A program made the translations under genes and the position numbers. A DNA stretch of 16,463 nucleotides, from assembly GCA_945861845.1 (NCBI GenBank), contig CAMAWS010000013.1, forward strand, positions 1 through 16,463, given 5' to 3'. How positions within the stretch are numbered: position 1 is the stretch's first letter; each line of letters begins with the position of its first letter. This DNA comes from Candidatus Sulfopaludibacter sp. SbA3. GTDB lineage: Bacteria; Acidobacteriota; Terriglobia; 20CM-2-55-15. Shown here in pieces: positions 1 to 7,209 of this stretch. The notes below the pieces were generated by a model. That model was not told where the DNA came from and did no database searches. It saw nothing but the letters and a program-made list of their open reading frames with translations.

Positions 1-15
1 CTACTTGATGAGTGT

Positions 16-1569
16 GTGAAGAAGGTTGAGCCGCCTGCCCTGTCGCTGCACGGAGAAGTTCGGGGGGAGCAGCAAGACGAAAGGCTTTTCCGGGGACTCT
101 ACCGATTGACTGTCTCTGCCGGCGTCGCCAGGGATGTCGATGCTTTTACTTCGTCACTCGTGCAGACACTTGACAAGAGCATTCGGCGCAGGGCTGTGGT
201 CATGCTAAAGCGCGGCGACCGGATCGATTGGCACCCGGTCCGTGTAAAGCTTTCACAGGAGTTGATGACAAAGGTAGCGGGTCTGAGTGACAAGGCGAGA
301 GGCAGGATCTATTTCGGAGGCGAAAAGAATCCGACCAAAGATACGGTCGCATGGATTCCATTCCAGTCTGAACGCAATAGTGGCGGAGTCTACGTGTCGT
401 GCCGGCCGATGGAGCCGCCCCTGGCGGAGAGGGAACTGGAGTTCCTGACAATTCTGGGCACGGTGGCCAGCGGCGCATTGGATCAAATCGAGGCACGACA
501 GGGTGAACCTCGGCAATCCACACAAGCTGTCGAACTTCACGGCATGGTTGGAAACTCCAAAGTAATGCGCGACGTCTATTTTCACGTGGAAGCTGCGGCG
601 CGTTCTGGTGCGACCGTGCTTGTGGAAGGGGAGAGTGGGACAGGCAAGGAACTCGTGGCCAGGGCCATTCACAAAAGCAGCGCCCGGGCCTCGGGTCCGT
701 TTATTGCTGTTGATTGCGGAGCAATTCCCGAAACGCTTATCGAGAGCGAATTATTCGGTTCCCAAAAAGGCGCATTTACCGGCGCGGTAACGGATCGGCA
801 GGGGCTTTTCGAAGCTGCGAACAAGGGAACCATTTTCCTGGATGAGATCGGCAACACTACTCCAAGTCTGCAGGCGAAGCTGCTCAGGGCAATCCAGGAG
901 CGTGAGATAAGGCGAATCGGGGAAACGCGGTCCCGGCCAGTGGACGTGCGGCTTATCGCAGCCACAAACTGCGATCTCGACAAACTCGTCCAGGAAAAGC
1001 GATTCCGCCGCGATTTGCTCTATCGGCTGAAGGTGCTTCATATCGAGCTTCCTGCGCTTCGAAACCGTCGCGAAGACATTCCGCGCCTGGCGCAGAGTTT
1101 TCTGGAACGTTTGAATGCAGCGAACAAGACAAAGAAACATTTTGCGGCCAGCTTCTTCGATGGATTGTCGACTTACAAATTTCCGGGCAACATCCGGGAA
1201 CTTCACAACATCATTGAAAGATCGTTCATCCTTTCCAGTAGCAATGCCATCACGGGAGTGCCAATCGAGAACAAGGATCGTGAGTCGGCGAGCAGCGATG
1301 ATGTGTCCGCCTGGTTCAGTAATCTCACCGACGGGAAGATGAATTTCTGGTCGGCCGTCCACGACAAGTACAAGAAGCGGGATATCTCGCGCGAAACAAT
1401 TACCGCCCTCGTGGATCTTGGCCTCAAGTCCACACGTGGCTCTTACAAGGCCCTCGCCTCCAGCTTCCATATCGATCGAAAGGAATACCGGCGTTTTATG
1501 GACTTTCTCCGCCGCAATCAGTGCCATCTGGATTTCCGGCCCTATCGAAAGGGCGCCGCCACCCAGTGA
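16..1569 (+). CDS. Sigma-54-dependent transcriptional activator (GAF-like + AAA+), possibly 5'-incomplete
   Basis: This is an enhancer-binding protein that uses ATP hydrolysis to open promoters held by sigma-54 RNA polymerase. Residues ~22-160 look like a GAF-type sensory domain. Residues ~174-405 form the AAA+ domain, with Walker A GESGTGKE (205-212), the sigma-54 contact loop GAFTGA (252-257), Walker B IFLDEI (273-278), the arginine-rich RFRRDLLYRL (329-338) and FPGNIREL (389-396). The C-terminus (~440-517) does not look like a standard Fis helix-turn-helix; it carries a basic segment around DRKEYRRFMDFLRR and is probably the DNA-binding part. The GTG at 16 is only the first available start: there is no good ribosome binding site before it, and the frame stays open to base 1. 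The real protein may begin outside the window, perhaps with an FHA domain as in related regulators (inference). The target genes cannot be told from here. Confidence 0.9.
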   Translation: MKKVEPPALSLHGEVRGEQQDERLFRGLYRLTVSAGVARDVDAFTSSLVQTLDKSIRRRAVVMLKRGDRIDWHPVRVKLSQELMTKVAGLSDKARGRIYFGGEKNPTKDTVAWIPFQSERNSGGVYVSCRPMEPPLAERELEFLTILGTVASGALDQIEARQGEPRQSTQAVELHGMVGNSKVMRDVYFHVEAAARSGATVLVEGESGTGKELVARAIHKSSARASGPFIAVDCGAIPETLIESELFGSQKGAFTGAVTDRQGLFEAANKGTIFLDEIGNTTPSLQAKLLRAIQEREIRRIGETRSRPVDVRLIAATNCDLDKLVQEKRFRRDLLYRLKVLHIELPALRNRREDIPRLAQSFLERLNAANKTKKHFAASFFDGLSTYKFPGNIRELHNIIERSFILSSSNAITGVPIENKDRESASSDDVSAWFSNLTDGKMNFWSAVHDKYKKRDISRETITALVDLGLKSTRGSYKALASSFHIDRKEYRRFMDFLRRNQCHLDFRPYRKGAATQ

Positions 1570-1616
1570 TTTTTCGCCGCCGGGTTTGCGTTGGCAATCG
1601 TGTATTCTAGGCGGCA

Positions 1617-2057
1617 ATGGAACTGAAGCTGGTTGTCTTCCTCGCGTTTACGAGTGTTGCCCTGGTGGTGAACACCCTGCTCATCTGGTTCGCCTACAAG
1701 GCTTTTGCAGGCGTCGTTACTCGTGTATCCGAGACCGCAACAGACTTTGGGAAGAGCAGGGAAACGGTAGCGGTCGTGAATTCGGTAAAAGTGGCAGCGG
1801 AGCAAGCGCGCAAGGCGACCGAGATCACCAAAGAAAAGCTGCTTGCGTTTGAGCCAGTCCTTGAAAGGGCAAGCAGGAGTTGGTCGACCGGCATAGCGAA
1901 GATCGATGCGAAATTTGAAAGTCTCGAACAAAAGGCGGCGGCGAGCGGTAAGAAGATTCGAGACGCGGTTGCCAAGCCGGCTTACAAGATTTCCGCAGTC
2001 GCAACGGGCATTCACAGCGTGCTGGGCTTTCTCAGCCCGGGCGATGACGAATCATAA
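1617..2057 (+). CDS. Small single-pass membrane protein of unknown function
   Basis: I do not recognise this 146-aa protein beyond its architecture. Residues ~5-28 form one hydrophobic membrane segment (VVFLAFTSVALVVNTLLIWF). They are followed by a long charged, alanine- and lysine-rich stretch (~35-125) with heptad-like spacing, probably a cytoplasmic coiled-coil or amphipathic helix. The shape resembles DUF948/YtxH-like envelope proteins, but no family motif can be claimed. AGGCGG lies just before the ATG. It starts 47 bases after the sigma-54 regulator and may be co-transcribed with it. Its last 26 bases overlap the 3' end of the convergent galE gene, so two opposing transcripts meet inside coding sequence. 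Confidence 0.75.
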   Translation: MELKLVVFLAFTSVALVVNTLLIWFAYKAFAGVVTRVSETATDFGKSRETVAVVNSVKVAAEQARKATEITKEKLLAFEPVLERASRSWSTGIAKIDAKFESLEQKAAASGKKIRDAVAKPAYKISAVATGIHSVLGFLSPGDDES

Positions 2058-3012
2058 GCCATTTCCACGCGGATGCCACGATCCGGTCGAGGTCGCTTTC
2101 CACTGCCGTCCAACCCAGTAATTCTTTCGCACGATTCACCGCAGCGACGAGCACTGGTGGATCCCCGCTACGACGCAAAGTTTCCCGCACTGTGAACTCT
2201 CGCCCTGTCACGCGCCGGGCGCACTCGACAACCTCGCGAACCGAATATCCGCGGCCTGTACCCAGGTTAATTGCCTGAGACTTGACGCGCCCATCCAACA
2301 GTGCCCGCAACCCGGTAACGTGCGCGCGGGCAAGGTCAGAAACATGAATGTAGTCCCGCAGGCAAGTTCCGTCCGGCGTGGGATAGTCCGTGCCGAAAAT
2401 CTTCACGTCCGGCCGGCGGCCGGCGGCGGCATCGAGCGCGAGGGGAATCAGATGGGTCTCCGGATCGTGGTCTTCGCCAATCTGGCCCGAATCGTCGGCG
2501 CCGGCCGCATTGAAATAGCGAAGCGACAGATACTGCAATCCATACGACTCGTCAAACCATCGCATAGCCCGCTCAAATGCGAGTTTCGTTTCGCCATACG
2601 GATTGATTGGCCGCTGTGGATGCGCTTCCGTGATAGGCACGCTCTCCGGCACCCCGTAAGTAGCGCAGGTTGAAGAAAAGATCAGATGCCGTACCCCGAA
2701 TTCCTTCATTGCCGAGAGCAAGTTCATTCCCCCGGTGACATTCGTCCGATAGTACATCTCCGGATTTGCGTGAGATTCGGGAACTAGCGCCTTTCCGGCA
2801 AAATGCAGAACTCCTTCGATCGGGTACTTTGCAAATACGTTTTGCAGGTCCGAAGGGCTGCAGATATCTCCTTCGAACAGCGCAGTTCCACCCACAAATG
2901 AACGGTGGCCGGTGGAAAAGTTGTCGAAAATAACGGGTGTGAAGCCCGCCGCCTGCAGGGCCCTGACCGTATGGGCGCCAATGTAACCAGCTCCACCAGT
3001 GACTAGAATCAC
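2032..3012 (-). CDS. galE: UDP-glucose 4-epimerase
   Basis: This extended short-chain dehydrogenase/reductase interconverts UDP-glucose and UDP-galactose in the cytoplasm, using bound NAD. From the chosen start it is 326 aa, the usual GalE length. The N-terminal NAD-binding glycine motif GGAGYIG is at residues 6-12, the SSTCATYG segment at 113-120, and the catalytic YGETK at 139-143 (Tyr139, Lys143). The segments LRYFNAAGA and the substrate-binding [10 protein letters not shown] are also present. An upstream ATG would give 361 aa, but the extra 35 residues do not belong to the fold. The GTG at 3012 overlaps the stop of the preceding uxs gene in a GTGA junction, which fixes the start. It is the last gene of the nucleotide-sugar operon. 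Confidence 0.95.
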   Translation of the reverse strand: MILVTGGAGYIGAHTVRALQAAGFTPVIFDNFSTGHRSFVGGTALFEGDICSPSDLQNVFAKYPIEGVLHFAGKALVPESHANPEMYYRTNVTGGMNLLSAMKEFGVRHLIFSSTCATYGVPESVPITEAHPQRPINPYGETKLAFERAMRWFDESYGLQYLSLRYFNAAGADDSGQIGEDHDPETHLIPLALDAAAGRRPDVKIFGTDYPTPDGTCLRDYIHVSDLARAHVTGLRALLDGRVKSQAINLGTGRGYSVREVVECARRVTGREFTVRETLRRSGDPPVLVAAVNRAKELLGWTAVESDLDRIVASAWKWLMIRHRPG

Positions 3013-3965
3013 GATGTTTGTTTCCGAAAGTGCGCGATTGTAAGCCGTAGTCCCTGGTCGAGATCGACCTCGGGACGCCAGCCCAGGATATTCTTGGCGC
3101 GTGTAATGTCGGGACATCGCACCTTTGGATCGTCCACGGGCAGGTCCCGCGCCTCAATCGCGCTCGGGCTGCCCGTCAATGCAATAATCCTCCACGCCAG
3201 GTTTCTTACCGTGCGCTCTTCCGGGTTTCCTATATTGAACGGTATTGCCATCGCGTCGCCGGGCTCCGCCTGGATCAGGGACAGGATTCCCGATATCAGA
3301 TCGGAAACATAACAGAAACTTCGTGTCTGGCTGCCGTTTCCGTAAATCATCAGCGGGCGCCTCTCCAGCGCCTGCACGATGAAGTTCGAAACCACGCGCC
3401 CATCGTTCGGCCGCATCCGCGGGCCATAGGTATTGAAGATCCGGACAATGCGCGTATCCACCTGGTAATAGCGCCGGTAGGCCATCGTTATTGCTTCGGC
3501 AAACCGCTTGGCTTCGTCGTATACCGAGCGAGGGCCGATGGGATTCACATTTCCCCAATAGCTTTCGGGCTGCGGATTGACGAGCGGATCTCCATATACC
3601 TCCGACGTGCTTGCCAGCAGGAACCGCGCTTTCTTTTCCTTCGCCAGCGCGAGAGCCTTGTGGGTTCCGACCGATCCCACGTTCAGAGTCTGAATCGGCA
3701 GATCGAGGTAATCGATCGGCGAGGCCGGTGACGCGAAGTGGAGGACGGCATCAACTGGACCATCAATCTCCATTCGCTCGGTCACGTCCTGCTTCAGAAA
3801 TCGGAATCGTGAATTGCCAAGGAGGTGGGCGATGTTCTGCTCGTTTCCAGTGAGCAGGTTGTCGAGGCACAGAACTTCATAGCCAAGATCCACAAGCCGC
3901 TCACAAAGATGACTCCCCAGAAATCCCGCGCCGCCTGTAACAACCGCCCTCATTGCCGGATTCAT
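3009..3965 (-). CDS. uxs: UDP-glucuronate decarboxylase (UDP-xylose synthase)
   Basis: This NAD-dependent extended SDR is predicted to convert UDP-glucuronate into UDP-xylose. The 318-aa protein has the glycine motif GGAGFLG at residues 11-17, the family-typical [11 protein letters not shown] segment at 76-86 that helps distinguish UXS from other sugar-nucleotide SDRs, STSEVYG at 119-125, the catalytic Tyr149/Lys153 in YDEAK, and IFNTYGPRM at ~177-184. No membrane segment is visible, so it is of the soluble bacterial type. The start codon overlaps the stop of ugd (ATGA), and ugd makes its substrate, which strongly supports the assignment. An NAD-dependent 4-epimerase acting on UDP-glucuronate or dTDP-glucose 4,6-dehydratase activity are less likely alternatives. 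Confidence 0.88.
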   Translation of the reverse strand: MNPAMRAVVTGGAGFLGSHLCERLVDLGYEVLCLDNLLTGNEQNIAHLLGNSRFRFLKQDVTERMEIDGPVDAVLHFASPASPIDYLDLPIQTLNVGSVGTHKALALAKEKKARFLLASTSEVYGDPLVNPQPESYWGNVNPIGPRSVYDEAKRFAEAITMAYRRYYQVDTRIVRIFNTYGPRMRPNDGRVVSNFIVQALERRPLMIYGNGSQTRSFCYVSDLISGILSLIQAEPGDAMAIPFNIGNPEERTVRNLAWRIIALTGSPSAIEARDLPVDDPKVRCPDITRAKNILGWRPEVDLDQGLRLTIAHFRKQTS

Positions 3966-5260
3966 TTCCGTCCCACTCCGTAATACGTAAATCCAAGCTC
4001 ACGAAGGTTCGCTGAATCATAAATGTTTCGGCCGTCGAAGATGACCGGCTCCTTCATGAGCGATTTCATTCGTTCGAAATTCGGGTTGCGGAACGCCTGC
4101 CACTCCGTCACCACCAGAAGGCCGTCGGCGCCCTCAAGACAGCCGTAGTTTGTGCCCGAGTACTCAATTCGGGTTTCAAAGATCTGCCTGGCATCTTCAA
4201 TCGCAGCGGGATCGTACGCCACAATCGTGGCACCTTCCTGGAGAAGCGTCTCGACAATAGTAATCGACGGCGCGTCCCTCATATCGTTGGTTCGCGGCTT
4301 GAACGACAGACCCCACAACGCGAACCGCTTTCCACGCACACTGCCGTAATGACCTCGAACCCTGTCCACGAAGCGCATCGCCTGAAGCGTATTCACCGTG
4401 TCCACTGCCTGAAGAATTTTCATTTCGTACTCGTGCTGCACGCCCGTTTGTATCAGGGCGCGAGTGTCCTTCGGAAAACAACTGCCGCCGAAACCTACGC
4501 CGGCAAACAGGAACGCGGGCCCGATTCGTGAATCCGATGCAAGGCCCTTGCGAATCATTTCAACGTCGGCGCCGACGTGCTCACAGAGATTTGCGATCTC
4601 ATTCATAAACGATATACGGGTGGCCAGAAACGCATTGGCAGCGTACTTCAGCATTTCAGCGGTACGAATATCCATTAAGAGCACGGGTCCGCCGGTTCGA
4701 ACGAAGGGCGCATAAAGGTCCCGCAGGATTTCCGCCGGCCTGGGATCAGCCGCCCCAACAACGATGCGGTCGGGCTTCATGAAATCTTCGACCGCCGAGC
4801 CCTGCTTGAGAAATTCCGGATTGGCGAGAACGTCGAAAGGTTGCTTCGTCTCTTTCCTGATTAACGCATGGATCTGCTCGGTCGTGCCGACAGGAACCGT
4901 TGATTTCGTAACGATCACTTTGTAACGTTCCAGAGAACGCCCGATCGCAGACGCGACTGCATAAACACTGCTGAGATCCGCAGCGCCTGACGGCTGCATT
5001 GGCGTTCCGACGGCAATGAAAATAACGAACGCTTTCTTTATGGCCGCCTCGAGATCAGTGGAAAAAGTAAGGCGTTCCTCACGGAGATTGCGCTCGATTA
5101 GCTCGGGAAGACCGGGTTCATAGATCGGGATGACGCAGTTCTTGAGGTTCTCAATTTTATCGGCATCGTTATCGACGCAGATAACGTCGTTGCCGCTCTC
5201 TGCAAAGCAGGCTCCAGCAACAAGGCCTACGTAGCCGGTACCAATAACAGCGATGTTCAT
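3962..5260 (-). CDS. ugd: UDP-glucose 6-dehydrogenase
   Basis: This enzyme performs the two-step NAD-dependent oxidation of UDP-glucose to UDP-glucuronate. At 432 aa it is normal for the family. The N-terminal dinucleotide-binding motif GTGYVGL is at residues 7-13 and YEPGL at 47-51. FIAVGTP is at ~81-87, STVPVGTT at ~120-127, and the conserved Lys205/Asn209 region in LKYAANAF. The catalytic cysteine is Cys261 in [10 protein letters not shown], and the C-terminal UDP-binding domain includes [17 protein letters not shown]. The start overlaps the stop of the 101-aa upstream gene (ATGA), and the stop overlaps the uxs start (ATGA). It supplies UDP-glucuronate to uxs and probably to glycosyltransferases encoded elsewhere. 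Confidence 0.96.
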   Translation of the reverse strand: MNIAVIGTGYVGLVAGACFAESGNDVICVDNDADKIENLKNCVIPIYEPGLPELIERNLREERLTFSTDLEAAIKKAFVIFIAVGTPMQPSGAADLSSVYAVASAIGRSLERYKVIVTKSTVPVGTTEQIHALIRKETKQPFDVLANPEFLKQGSAVEDFMKPDRIVVGAADPRPAEILRDLYAPFVRTGGPVLLMDIRTAEMLKYAANAFLATRISFMNEIANLCEHVGADVEMIRKGLASDSRIGPAFLFAGVGFGGSCFPKDTRALIQTGVQHEYEMKILQAVDTVNTLQAMRFVDRVRGHYGSVRGKRFALWGLSFKPRTNDMRDAPSITIVETLLQEGATIVAYDPAAIEDARQIFETRIEYSGTNYGCLEGADGLLVVTEWQAFRNPNFERMKSLMKEPVIFDGRNIYDSANLRELGFTYYGVGRK

Positions 5261-5562
5261 TCGTGCTCCAGGTGCTCCTCAACGGCCGATCCAACCCTGG
5301 TAAGGAAAGTGTCCGATAGGGACGGGATCGCGCCAATACCCTCGTCGAGCAGGATTTTCTCGATGCGATGAAGGGGGAAAAACATGGTCGTCGGCTGGAC
5401 ACCGCTCTCTTCCTGGAAATTGATGTGATTCATCCAGTCCTCGAATGCATGCAGGTCGATCCCGCGCACTGTCACGCCAGGCGGACTAATTTCGAGAAGG
5501 CGGCCGAAGAAGCGCTCCTTCGGATTCTGAAGACTCACGATGACTATGGAATTCGGCTTCAT
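5257..5562 (-). CDS. Conserved hypothetical protein, first gene of the nucleotide-sugar operon
   Basis: This 101-aa soluble protein has no signal peptide or membrane segment. The N-terminal half alternates short beta-prone stretches (SIVIVSLQNP, FFGRLLEI, GVTVRGIDL), as in a small beta-barrel such as an Sm-like or PRC-type fold; that comparison is only by pattern. The second half carries MFFPLHRIEKILLDE and then a helical tail. From memory, similar short proteins occur in Acidobacteria, but I cannot assign a function. Its stop codon overlaps the ugd start in an ATGA junction, so it is translationally coupled to ugd. That coupling suggests a regulatory or accessory role in nucleotide-sugar or polysaccharide synthesis. 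Confidence 0.75.
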   Translation of the reverse strand: MKPNSIVIVSLQNPKERFFGRLLEISPPGVTVRGIDLHAFEDWMNHINFQEESGVQPTTMFFPLHRIEKILLDEGIGAIPSLSDTFLTRVGSAVEEHLEHE

Positions 5563-5601
5563 GGACTGTGGATGAAAACGATAGTGAACTTAACCGGCCT
5601 T

Positions 5602-5613
5602 CCTCTTCGAGGG
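5602..5613 (+). repeat. Left copy of a 12-bp direct repeat flanking the XRE/toxin module
   Basis: CCTCTTCGAGGG occurs here and again, in the same orientation, at 7188-7199. The two copies bracket the toxin-like, XRE and DUF3467-like genes and both lie between genes. Each copy is a short hairpin on its own (CCTC-TTC-GAGG). Chance repeats of 12 bases are expected somewhere in a window of this size, so only the position makes it suggestive. Confidence 0.4.
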
Positions 5614-5669
5614 TAATGGTCGGTCTTCTATTGCCGGTGCTAGCAGGGTGGTAGCGGGCCTAAATTATC

Positions 5670-5999
5670 TTATGGCGACTCAGGTGGCTTAATCTCACCA
5701 TTCTTCTCTTCGTATGCAGCAAGCGCATCGCTAAGAATGTCTCGGAGATATTTCGCCAGCGGCCAAGCCAAGCTGATAGATGCTCGCTCCTCAATCCTTA
5801 GCGTTTTTGTGCCGGACGGTGTTCGGTACTTTGGATTAACCGTAAGTTCGGCAACTCTAATCCGTATATCAACTCCGGTCCAATCAAGATTTAAGTGATT
5901 CCCGTAGATGTACTGGACACCTTCTCTGGGCGCCGTAACTTCCCGCAGAATCTCAGGCTCGTTCGGTTCGGGACCAGGATTCGTCTTTGTGTCATCCAT
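5670..5999 (-). CDS. DUF3467-like small protein downstream of the XRE regulator
   Basis: This 109-aa soluble protein starts with an acidic, proline-rich, probably disordered segment (residues ~1-30). A compact domain follows, with the beta-rich stretch YIYGNHLNLDWTGVDIRIRV and the C-terminal helix WPLAKYLRDILSDALAAYEE, then NGEI. That end pattern (hydrophobic-Ala-Lys, helix, Tyr-Glu-Glu, Gly-Glu-Ile) resembles DUF3467 proteins, whose function is unknown; the match is by eye. Two upstream ATGs would extend it to 129 or 118 aa. The ATG at 5999 is preferred because GGAG sits 6 bases before it and it begins 23 bases after the XRE gene stop. It is probably the third gene of that module and could be an accessory antitoxin or an unrelated passenger. 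Confidence 0.7.
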   Translation of the reverse strand: MDDTKTNPGPEPNEPEILREVTAPREGVQYIYGNHLNLDWTGVDIRIRVAELTVNPKYRTPSGTKTLRIEERASISLAWPLAKYLRDILSDALAAYEEKNGEIKPPESP

Positions 6000-6022
6000 T
6001 ACTGACTCCAACTTCAAATGAT

Positions 6023-6646
6023 TCATCTTCGGTGTGGCCGGACGAGATATTGACTGCAATCGCGGTCGGTACTTCCAGTCGCGGCCGCCGCTAAATCAAG
6101 CGGGCGTCCGCCCGCGATGTGCAAATCGCGGAAGGTTAGGTCTCTCTGGCCTGATTCCTGGAACTTAATCAGCTTGAACAATGATCCGTCTGACGACGAT
6201 CCGGCGAGACGCTCTTGTGGCGCCGTCACCATATGAACACTGGCGGTGGGCGTAGCGTGAAGCCTGGCGGGAGGCGCGACGGGTCCCTTGAAGACCGGAT
6301 CATCTTCGAATTTAGGCCGCTGTAAAGATTCACGGCTGAATTGAGCGGCATCGTCCAGCAATGTGCCGAACGTCTCAAAGGTAATTCTTAATCGCACGCC
6401 CAGCGCACGCGCCAGCTTCCTAAGCGTTTCTGTCTTCCAAGCGGAATAGTTCACATTTTCTAGCCGTGAAATCCCCGCCTGCTTTGTCCCGATGCGGTCC
6501 GCTAATTCTTGCTGCGACATTTGGCGCAAATCGCGGAGCACTCGAATTTGTGTCGCAATACTCGTATTCAGAAAATCTTCTGCGTACGCGTTTCGATATT
6601 CCTCATCCATTAACTCCCTTTTAAGAGTTTCATGGGATTCGGACAT
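6023..6646 (-). CDS. XRE-family regulator with C-terminal extension (candidate antitoxin)
   Basis: This 207-aa protein has a Cro/C1-type helix-turn-helix at residues ~28-88: IRVLRDLRQMSQQELADRIG, then KQAGISRLEN as the recognition helix, then TLRKLARALGVRLRITFETFG. This places it with XRE regulators that pair with HigB/RelE-like toxins. Residues ~95-207 form an unusual extension of about 110 residues, starting FSRESLQRPKFEDDPVF and ending in a basic RPHRR tail, with no domain I recognise. The ATG at 6646 has a near-perfect AGGAGGAGGT six bases upstream, which fixes the start; a longer reading frame to 6745 is therefore not used. It overlaps the toxin-like gene by 17 bases. It probably represses its own operon through the palindromes at 7045-7085. 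Confidence 0.85.
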   Translation of the reverse strand: MSESHETLKRELMDEEYRNAYAEDFLNTSIATQIRVLRDLRQMSQQELADRIGTKQAGISRLENVNYSAWKTETLRKLARALGVRLRITFETFGTLLDDAAQFSRESLQRPKFEDDPVFKGPVAPPARLHATPTASVHMVTAPQERLAGSSSDGSLFKLIKFQESGQRDLTFRDLHIAGGRPLDLAAAATGSTDRDCSQYLVRPHRR

Positions 6647-7025
6647 GTCGACACCTCCTCCTGGGATCTGATAGGACAAGAACTCGGTTTGCTGCAGCCT
6701 GCTCTCTTGAGCCAGCCGGCAACTTACCCCCAGTTTCAACGGCACCCAGCAATAACGTATATTCCGCCGCGACGCTGATCGGTCCCCTACAAAGCATCGG
6801 TCGTAGCATCACGTCTGCATGAATCACCAGTTTGTAGATGTCCTTATGAATCGGACCTGCCAGCAGCTTCGTGTTTTTCGCTAAATCGAAATCAATCTGA
6901 CAAAGCCGATCTAGTTTCTGGTTGAGCATGGCCCTGTCTCGAACTGTCAGGCCATCCTTCCTGACCCACCGCAGAACAGCGTTCTCTCCTCGTTCGGTCA
7001 GAAAGTCCCACAGTTCTAAGGCCAT
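6630..7025 (-). CDS. HigB/RelE-like toxin candidate
   Basis: The 131-aa basic protein precedes and overlaps an XRE gene, the reversed order typical of higBA modules. In that family the toxin is a ribosome-dependent mRNA endonuclease. The N-terminus (WDFLTERGENAVLRWV) and the segment LLAGPIHKDIYKLVIH followed by EYTLLLGAVETGGKLP fit the Gp49/HigB pattern, in which a target-interaction strand is followed by a hydrophobic strand and a basic end. Catalytic residues cannot be assigned with certainty. The protein has a tail of about 25 residues (SREQAAANRVLV to the basic RRRCRHVRIP) beyond the usual fold. The start is preceded in frame by a stop but has only a weak ribosome binding site. It may instead be an inactive or divergent relative. 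Confidence 0.65.
   Translation of the reverse strand: MALELWDFLTERGENAVLRWVRKDGLTVRDRAMLNQKLDRLCQIDFDLAKNTKLLAGPIHKDIYKLVIHADVMLRPMLCRGPISVAAEYTLLLGAVETGGKLPAGSREQAAANRVLVLSDPRRRCRHVRIP
6653..6662 (-). promoter_or_regulatory. Strong Shine-Dalgarno site of the XRE gene
   Basis: On the minus strand this reads AGGAGGAGGT, six bases before the ATG at 6646. It lies inside the end of the toxin-like gene and is far stronger than that gene's own site. This would favour more regulator than toxin from one transcript, as expected of a toxin-antitoxin pair. Confidence 0.75.
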
Positions 7026-7044
7026 TCTAAGGTCTCATGGAATC

Positions 7045-7085
7045 ATAACGCAAACGTTATATTAGACGTTAACACTGACATAACG
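7045..7085. promoter_or_regulatory. Paired palindromes: likely autoregulatory operator of the XRE/toxin operon
   Basis: Four half-sites of the same 5-mer occur within 41 bases. ATAACG (7045-7050) and CGTTAT (7055-7060) form a perfect 6-bp inverted repeat with spacer CAAA. CGTTA (7067-7071) and TAACG (7081-7085) form a second inverted arrangement with a 9-base spacer. They lie 20-60 bases upstream of the toxin-like gene and overlap a minus-strand -10-like TAATAT (7064-7059). That is where an XRE repressor would bind. No convincing -35 element is visible. Confidence 0.6.
7059..7064 (-). promoter_or_regulatory. Candidate -10 box for the toxin-like/XRE operon
   Basis: TAATAT on the minus strand lies 34 bases upstream of the toxin-like start codon and between the two operator palindromes. 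The -35 region at the right distance has no good match to consensus, so this call rests on the -10 box, its position and the overlapping operator. Confidence 0.35.
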
Positions 7086-7187
7086 CGCATGTTGTTTTAT
7101 CTGCATACTGTTGGAAACAAGTCTGTTAAATTTTCGATAGCCGCTCGGTCGCCACCAAGGATCAACAACACTGAGATGTATCGTCTA

Positions 7188-7199
7188 CCTCTTCGAGGG
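7188..7199 (+). repeat. Right copy of the 12-bp direct repeat flanking the XRE/toxin module
   Basis: This is the second CCTCTTCGAGGG, in the same orientation as the copy at 5602-5613. It lies 10 bases past the end of scoB in the 184-base gap before the toxin-like gene. Apart from this repeat and the operator region at 7045-7085, I see nothing else in that gap. The repeat is not followed by a T-run on either strand, so it is a poor terminator. Confidence 0.4.
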
Positions 7200-7209
7200 G
7201 CGACAGGAC

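Noticed and set aside
1583..1606. A promoter before the small membrane protein gene (TTTGCG ... TATTCT, or a sigma-54 type TTGGCA)
   Set aside because: The spacing is wrong for either promoter class, and the -10-like box would place the start of transcription on the ribosome binding site.
751..1617. A 288-codon minus-strand frame opposite the sigma-54 regulator
   Set aside because: The plus strand encodes intact Walker, GAFTGA and other AAA+ motifs over the same bases. The opposite translation is unlike any family I know.
7188..7199. The CCTC-TTC-GAGG hairpin as a terminator for scoB
   Set aside because: The stem is only 4 bp and no T-run follows on the minus strand.
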